DNA from: Euptelea pleiosperma
Taxonomy: Eukaryota > Streptophyta > Magnoliopsida > Ranunculales > Eupteleaceae
Assembly: GCA_035048495.1 (NCBI GenBank)
Contig: CM068552.1
Span: 16,864,753-16,928,752, forward strand
Reading direction: 5' to 3'
Length of the DNA: 64,000 nt
Shown: one piece after another, positions 57,661-64,000 of the stretch
Numbering within the stretch: position 1 is the first letter of the stretch
How the letters are laid out: every line of letters begins with the position of its first letter
The notes under the pieces: generated by a model
Told to the model about the DNA's origin: nothing
The model's input: only the letters and a program-made list of their open reading frames with translations
Databases searched by the model: none
Program-made: the position numbers and the translations under genes

Positions 57661-60199
57661 AGTTTTGTTTTTTGGTAAAAAATAGGTATTTTTATTGAAA
57701 AAAGAGGAACAAAACCTTGCTAAGCCTTTTTCTTTCTATTGCTGGCTATGTTGCATTGATTCTTCTAGCACACCAAGGATTTTTGGTATAATACTTCCAG
57801 ATTTCTTCTTGTTTTTCCTCTCTTGCAAGATAATTAACATTTATCACTGATTATGATTGTACCATTTCCAATTGAAAGTTTTTTATGTAGCAAATTCAAT
57901 ATACGTATATGTTTTCTTGTCTATAGGTATATGATACAAATCATAAGATATCCCCATTATGGAATATATTATTCTCCTCATTGTTGCATAAGAAATTACT
58001 TTTTTTTACATTATTTTAAAATTTTCATATACTGCTGAATCCATAAATATTATTTTTTAGCGTCTCAAATCCAACACTTTGTCTCCGTATCTTACGTTGA
58101 CACCTACACTTGCATAAATGCAACATTGATTGTTGGTCATCACTCAACCTCCACTTTCACCATCGATGGTTGCATCCCAACTATTCCTCAACCTCCCCAC
58201 CCACAGGCCAAAACTAGATTTGATTTGTAAGTTAATGGTATTTTTAGCCACTAATTTGTGACGAGCTGGGTTTTATTTTCTTTCTAAGAAAGGGTGAAAA
58301 AAAGCAAAAGAGAAGATAGAGCAAATAAACAAGGAGAAACGGCTCTACATCTTTGCCCTTCTTGTCTCTTTAATCTAGGACCAGTTATTTGCTAAACTCA
58401 TTGTACCCTTGGCTTCCGTGACAATAGAGTGAGTGTATCAAGATCCTTTCTCTTTAGATGAAAAATGAGAGAGACGGGGCAAATCATGGCCAAAGGAGTG
58501 GCGAGTCAAAAGGTCAATGATGGTGGGGCAGCCACTAGTGTTGGTGGGAGTGGAAGTGGAGCACAGGGTGAAGGGAGGATATTTCTTTTTCAAATGAAAA
58601 ATCAGAAAAATATTTTTTTTTTAAGTATAGAAATATAATGGAAAAAGGAAACAGGTGAAGCTGGTAATCCATTTCCCGTACCGCATGGCGCAATCTGAGC
58701 ATATTGAGTAGCTAGCTAGGTCACTTTCGTGTGACACAAATCACTACTCAATTAGAAACCACCACTCCCTGAATTTTAGGAACTAAATAATTATTCTGAA
58801 CTCTTAAATAACTTTGAAACATTAATTCATATTTCCTTGATTTTAAAGGGTGTTAAGAATATGATTGTGTAACCTTAAAGTCTAAGTAAATTTTAGATTA
58901 ATACTTTAGCTAAATGACCTAATCAATTCTTTACCCAAACAAATATATAAATAGATACTAGACTTGTTAGTCATATATTCAAGCCAAAGTTTAAATGGTG
59001 CAGTCGTGAGGCGGGTAGTTAGGACCTTGGACGTGTGAGGCATAGGCGTGGGCCAGCCTCATATATTTATATGATTTACTTTATAATCTTTAGATATCAA
59101 ATACTAAATGCTTCTCAATCATCAATTAATATCAAAGCTAATAGAATTCTTGGATTTGAATTCCAACATAAAGTCATTAGGAAATCATTGAAAAAGCTAA
59201 GTTGCAAGTTGGTGGCTCCGAAAGCCTTCAACTTCTATTTGAGAAACCCTTACTTTAGAAGGCTGTAAAACCCTAAATTTTAAAAATAATAAATGAAATT
59301 GTTAGTTTAAAAAATAGAAAATATAAAAAAGGATTTTAAAGACTTGGTCTTAGGATGACAACCCTCTTTTTGGTTCATGTATGAGATACTTTTCTCCAGC
59401 ACAAGGTGAACCTCAACGCATGAGCATGTGCCATAAGTATGCCTCGCATTTTGTGACGTAAGCCTAAGGGGGTTTGCGCCTCTAAGGCTGTTGCCTTGAG
59501 TCCTTTTCCTTTAGCCTTGCCTTAAGGCATAAGCCTTAGATGTCTTTTAGAACACACTAAATCTAGCATCAACACCTATTGAGGTTACGTGAGTTTAGTT
59601 TTAACACATCACCTTGTTATTTAAGGGACGTGAGTTAGTTTTGGAATGTTTTGAAGAGATTATGTTAGTTATCTTGATGCAATGGATTCTAGGAAGTATA
59701 AATTTTTACTTTGATCTTCATTTTCTGTGATCTCTTTATTGTTCTATAACTACTACTGTTGAGATTTTATCATTTTGGGCCTAAAAAAAGTGGTATGTAT
59801 TCATTGATGATATTACTGATATGATTGGGGTTGTTAGGTCATTGTTAGGGTTAGATTTAAGTTGTTTTAAATGGATGGTTATGATATAGGGTTGTTTTTT
59901 TCTTCTTAAATACATGTTTTGTGACTATTGTTGACAAGAGGTTTTTATGAAATGAAAATTATTATTTAAGGTTTAGTTGTTGTGAGATTTAAGTAGGAAT
60001 TAAAAAAAAAAACATTTTTAGGTTTCCTCTCTAAAAAGTAAAAGCCTTGAAGATTTATCTCTTGTATCGGTCAAGCGCTAGACTGTGATTTGATGTTGGC
60101 TTTTGCCACAACTACCTATGCATCAATTGCAACGATGTAGTGGACTTCGAGATCAATCCTTGCAATTGGTCACATTGTTGGTAAACTTATTTATCTCAC

Positions 60200-60998
60200 A
60201 ATTACAAGACTAGATACTACTTATACTATGAGCCTTGTTAATCAATTTATACATGATTCTTTGACTATAGTATCATCGATGTACTGTTTATCGGATACGC
60301 AAGTATCCGAAGTCATTACATGGTAGAGGGATTATGTTTTATAGGCATGGTCTTCGTGATATATCTGCATGAATGTAGAAGGGGCTGGTTCTTCCATGGA
60401 TCATCGCTCCACCTTTAGTTACTATGTATTCTTGGGGTTAACTTTCTTACGTTGAAGTGGTTGAGTACCGTGATGGCACATTGCATGTGTGAGTTGTGGT
60501 TATGATCACTTATGTAGGAGTTGGGCTTCTAGTTTGATATACCTTTGAAGCTATGACAATCAAGGTGTTATCCATATTGTGATGTGACATGCAAATCATT
60601 GTTAGCTTAAATTATCAGCATGTAAATATTTTCACTGAGGCAGTTGGCAGAGGACATTTTCACACTATCCACGTCAAGCTATGCATGATAGATATATCTA
60701 TGCTCCAACTTGTGGGGGAGTATTAGTATTCTTAGTTTAATTTTATAACTGTTAATTGGGGTAGTTAGTCATTTCTTTAGAATGACTTTCATGTTGTTTG
60801 ATTGAGATACATATTAGTGCGGGTACATTGACATACGTTTAGTGAGGATATATTGGTAATTTCATATTTTATTGGTTTGATATAAAAGGGTTTGGAGTGA
60901 GGGACATATGTGAGTCTAATACCTATTTTCTTCTCATCTCTCCCTTTCTTGTTTCTCTTGGAAAACTACTTTTGTGCTTCCACCTTGATATCTTTACA
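60200..60998 (+). mobile_element. Decayed copia retrotransposon end with 3' LTR
   Basis: The plus strand shows scattered copia phrases in several frames (MSLVNQFIHDS, MAHCMCEL, a QLAEDIF remnant), ending in a YAPTCGG-type reading and a gtgggggag polypurine tract. An LTR follows at 60721-60998, with TATAAAAG inside (near 60882) and ctttaca at its end. Stops and frameshifts make it non-functional. Confidence 0.72.
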
Positions 60999-61091
60999 AT
61001 ATTTTAATTTAATTCAAAATATAGACTAGCATATTAATGCTATAAAGTTAATAATGTTTTAAGTATTATTAGGATTATTGCATTCTCCTTT

Positions 61092-62060
61092 CTTTTTTTT
61101 AAATGATAAGTAACAATGTATTATATTGGTGAAAAATAAAACATGAGTACAAATTTAAGGCATAAAATTCCTATATACTAAAATTTCTATGCACACCATT
61201 TTTTGCTAAAGAATCCGCAAATTCTTTTCATCTCTTAGGGCCTATTTGGCAACATAGTAGAAGCAATTAGTAGCTTCTTTTTAAAGTTGCTTTTTTTTAA
61301 AGCGAGGATCTGAAATCAAAAGTTTGTTTGGAATGACAAAAAGTAACGTATCTAGTATGGAAGGACGAAGTGTTCATTTATAATTTGGATTAAAGGCTTG
61401 GAGGGATATTTTTGTCACTAGAAAAGGTTGAAGTGTTCATTTATAATTTGTCTTGAAGGAATTAGAGGGGCAAATATCGTATTACAGAAGTTTTACTTAA
61501 AAACCTAATTTGACATGTGCTTAAATTGAGCCGAAACAATTTGCTTCTACTTCCACTTAAGCTAAAAGCAAAAAAAGTTGGCTTCATTTTGAAGCAGAAT
61601 TTGGCTTCTCAAAAGTAACTTCTTACATGACATCCAAATGAGCTAGCTTGCTTAGCTTTTTTGGTGTTGCCAAATGGTCCCTTAGTGTGCGAGAGAAGAT
61701 AATGGACCTCAATCGAGCCAGCTACCTAATATGGTCATCAGGATAGCCAAACGCCATGGGCCGCTATTCTCTTCTCTAGCTCAATGGATAACATTAGCTG
61801 AGTCCACCTCCACCTCCACCTCCAAGAAACACAAAAAATTGTCTTTAAAAATCCAAAGAACTTGAAGAAGGGGTCTTATTTCTGCCTCATCAGAGTCCGC
61901 AAACGAAAAACCTTTTGTGAGCAATCATGTCTACCTTTCTATAGAACCCTTTTACTAACCGCACCTGGATTACACAGAGAGCTTCCATCAAAGTTTAACT
62001 TCATACAACCACTCCACGCAACTTCCAAGGGATCTTTGGTTTCTCTTTCATCCTTAACAA
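61092..62060 (-). mobile_element. LINE RNase H remnant, interrupted by a MITE
   Basis: The minus strand reads CMKLNFDGSSLCNPGAVSK near 62000, the start of a LINE RNase H domain, and KEFADSLAKNGVHR near 61180-61220, its end, followed by a T-run on the plus strand near 61092 (poly(A)). Removing 61238-61681 together with one TTA restores continuity between the two halves. It is degenerate, with stops. Confidence 0.78.
61238..61681. mobile_element. Tourist-like MITE nested in the LINE (TTA duplication)
   Basis: Left end gggcctatttggcaaca and right end tgttgccaaatggtccc are inverted repeats, flanked by TTA on both sides (61235-61237 and 61682-61684). The interior folds back (agtagaagcaatt / aatttgcttctact) and contains an internal repeated 'gttcatttataattt' block. 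Confidence 0.85.
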
Positions 62061-62344
62061 GATAAAAAATTATGTGAATTACTGAGGAAATCTGTCAATT
62101 TGACATCCTTAATTCTCCAAATTCCACTTTACTAGGCATGTACATATGGCATTCCTAATCTTCGATGCTGACCTAGAGACGTCTTCAAAATCCTCTCTAA
62201 ATTATATTAATATATTTCTTTAACTTATCAGTAAAAGGAAAGATGATCTATAATCTCTTATGTTTTCCTTGTTCATGTTAGGTTTCTTTTTTTTTTGACT
62301 TTAGGAAGCTGTTGTCCCATCAGGAGGATAGGTGCCTGGACGAG

Positions 62345-62392
62345 ATGGAGGGCAGAATCAAAGAAAATCATAAAGAGAGTAACAAATATTAG
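62345..62392 (+). other. Upstream ORF in the GSK3-like leader
   Basis: Within the leader exon that opens at acceptor 62304/62305, an ATG begins a 15-codon frame (MEGRIKENHKESNKY) ending TAG, 27 nt before the main ATG at 62420. The small gap and complete frame make a regulatory uORF possible; nothing in the sequence proves translation. Confidence 0.55.
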
Positions 62393-62419
62393 TGTCTGCA
62401 ATACAGAACAGGCATATTT

Positions 62420-62702
62420 ATGGCGTCTGCTAGTCTGGGACATGGCGGTGTAGGCAGTTCCCGGACAACTAATAGCTTTAAGGGCTCATCTAGCTCAGTT
62501 GACTGGCTTGGTAGAGAGATGCTTGAAATGAGTTTAAGGGACAACAAGCCGGACCAGGATGATGATAAAGTAAGCTTTTATATTTGATAGTGTGGAGTTG
62601 TGATTTTTTTTAGTTGCTGGAATTGCCCAATAATTGATTGTTGAACCTTTAATTTCTCCACAATGAAGTGACAGTTTGTAAAGTGGGTGTGGAACAATTT
62701 GG

Positions 62703-62736
<34 letters not shown>

Positions 62737-63449
62737 CAATTTTTAAGGATTTTCTTAGAAATTCAAAAATCTTTTTAAGTTTTTTTTAGGCACTAAACCA
62801 TAATTCTTAGGATTTCATAAGTTGCAGGATAGTGAACCAGATGTAATTGATGGCATGGGTGCCGAGGCAGGACATATAATAGCAACTACTACTGGTGGTC
62901 GAAATGGCCAACCCAGGCAGGTTGGAAGTAAATTAGTTTCTGATGATCTTTTATTTTTTTTCTTGGTAATGATGGACTTTCTTGGTGAATATCTGACTGT
63001 GCCACATATTTTGATTGGATTGGCAGACAATCAGTTACATAGCAGAACATGTGGTTGGAACTGGTTCTTTTGGTGTTGTTTTCCAGGTAATCAGAGTAAT
63101 CCCTTATGAATGAAATTGGGTAACATTTTCATGTTATTTTAGATTCTTAGAGATGATTCTTTACCGTTTTGTGTAGGCCAAATGTAGAGAGACTGGAGAA
63201 ATTGTTGCTATCAAGAAGGTTCTGCAAGACAAGCGCTACAAGAATCGGGAGTTACAGATTATGCAAATGTTGGATCATCCTAACATTGTTGCTCTTAAGC
63301 ATTGCTTCTTTTCAACGACAGACAAGGAAGAGCTCTACCTAAATCTTGTACTTGAATTTGTCCCGGAGACTGTTAATCGTATTGCAAGGCAATACAATAG
63401 GATCAACCAGCGAATGCCCTTAATATATGTGAAACTCTATACCTATCAG
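62420..63449 (+). CDS. GSK3/SHAGGY-like protein kinase, AtSK4 clade (3' end outside window)
   Basis: Four exons: 62420-62569, 62828-62920, 63027-63086 and 63177-63449, all phase 0 with GT-AG introns, giving the first 192 residues. The N-terminus [12 protein letters not shown]...VDWLGREM and the [18 protein letters not shown] segment match, from recall, Arabidopsis AtSK41/AtSK42 rather than BIN2. Kinase features seen are the G-loop [11 protein letters not shown] (91-101), VAIKK with Lys114, the KNREL helix Glu, and the [13 protein letters not shown] and [13 protein letters not shown] segments, ending at YVKLYTYQ. The catalytic loop, DFG and activation tyrosine lie beyond the right edge. A uORF stands 27 nt upstream. 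The reading ends at a donor (gtttgt) at 63449/63450. Confidence 0.93.
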
Positions 63450-64000
63450 GTTTGTATTATTCATGTTTGCTTGTTTTTTCTTCTGTAATCTTCAAGTTCA
63501 GTAAATAGCTCTTATGGTCTTGAGTTGTGAAGGAAACACTAATAGCTTATAAAATGTTGATGAAAATGGGAACTGCGGCATTAATAATAGATGGAAAGGA
63601 ATGAAAACTTTCTGTTTGAATTGTCTCTCTGGATAACACTTAATACTTTTTTTTGTGTGTTTATTACTTGGTTTAAACTTCTATCTTCTTTGCAGTGATG
63701 TTATTATTCATATCCTATCCCACAGTAGCTTTGTGAGCAGTCACAGTTAAACTTAACTGCTATCTACTTTTCCACGATTCTTTGTTTTTCTGTGTTCCTA
63801 GTCAACCTCATTGTAAAATTGTGATTACTTATAGAAAGAAAAAGGAAAAGAAGAAAGTGTCATTGCAAAATTGTGCAAGTTAAGGACTAATATACAAACT
63901 AAAATAGCACAATATGAAAGAAAAAGGAGAAGAAGAAATGAAGTTGAAGCCGGGGACCTCAGGCCCTTTAAATCCACGTCAAAGAAGGCCAGGAGGCAGT
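63450..64000 (+). other. Intron 4 of the GSK3-like kinase (to window edge)
   Basis: Starts with a GT donor and is AT-rich. No following exon is recognised before the edge; the next exon should continue the kinase domain (subdomain V/VI). Confidence 0.6.

Larger units (their letters stand above)
53999..62304 (+). other. Putative 8.3-kb 5'UTR intron of the GSK3-like gene, TE-rich
   Basis: This interval holds a palindromic MITE, a copia remnant, a LINE remnant with a nested MITE, and two blocks of aggcttaagcct-type words (57400-57520, 59400-59560). Between about 55.0 and 57.4 kb there are several reading frames without motif; I recognise no gene. If the first exon at 53.5-54.0 kb belongs elsewhere, this is intergenic. 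Confidence 0.45.

Overview
This is nuclear DNA from a flowering plant. The genes have GT-AG introns, several of them kilobases long. The sequence between and within them is AT-rich and full of small plant-type transposable elements. The proteins are all typical of land plants. The species cannot be fixed from the sequence; the repeat texture might suggest a magnoliid, but that is a weak guess. There is no tRNA or rRNA gene, CRISPR array or operon.

I can support five protein-coding genes. (1) 922-2731 (+): the last three exons seen of an NDUFAF5-like mitochondrial methyltransferase, whose 5' part lies outside the window. (2) 8290-13795 (+): a complete three-exon YqgE/AlgH (UPF0301) protein, probably plastid-targeted, 357 aa. 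(3) 15019-30962 (-): a complete eight-exon CDK-like kinase of the plant IBS1/At1g54610 group, 740 aa, with an N-terminal MGC acylation motif and a 7.9-kb last intron. (4) 41000-46114 (+): a complete six-exon HSD5/steroleosin-type short-chain dehydrogenase, 345 aa. (5) 62420-63449 (+): the first four coding exons of a GSK3/SHAGGY-like kinase of the AtSK4 clade, running off the right edge, with a likely 5'UTR exon near 53.7-54.0 kb. Every coding exon of genes 2-5 was checked for reading phase across its splice junctions. Genes 2 and 3 converge tail to tail. The five genes form no pathway.

The rest is mostly transposable-element sequence. It includes small TIR elements with recognisable target-site duplications (TTA/TAA Tourist-like, 9-bp Mutator-like, 8-bp hAT-like) and a cluster of long palindromic elements at 32.2-33.3 and 51.2-54.7 kb. 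There are two 5'-truncated LINEs with duplications, other LINE remnants, a tRNA-derived SINE with a 19-bp duplication, and a complete 349-bp TRIM with TSD GGGGC. Larger elements are a solo copia LTR with TSD AGTGT, two rearranged copia elements inside the last kinase intron, a gypsy integrase fragment, and a decayed copia end.

I found no convincing undescribed biological system. The most useful observations concern transposon structure (TRIM, nested insertions, inverted MITE pair, hairpin array), possible cis-regulation (uORF before the GSK3-like kinase, RY plus ABRE-like motifs before the steroleosin-like gene), and a tandem duplication that copies a splice-donor-like sequence in the kinase gene.
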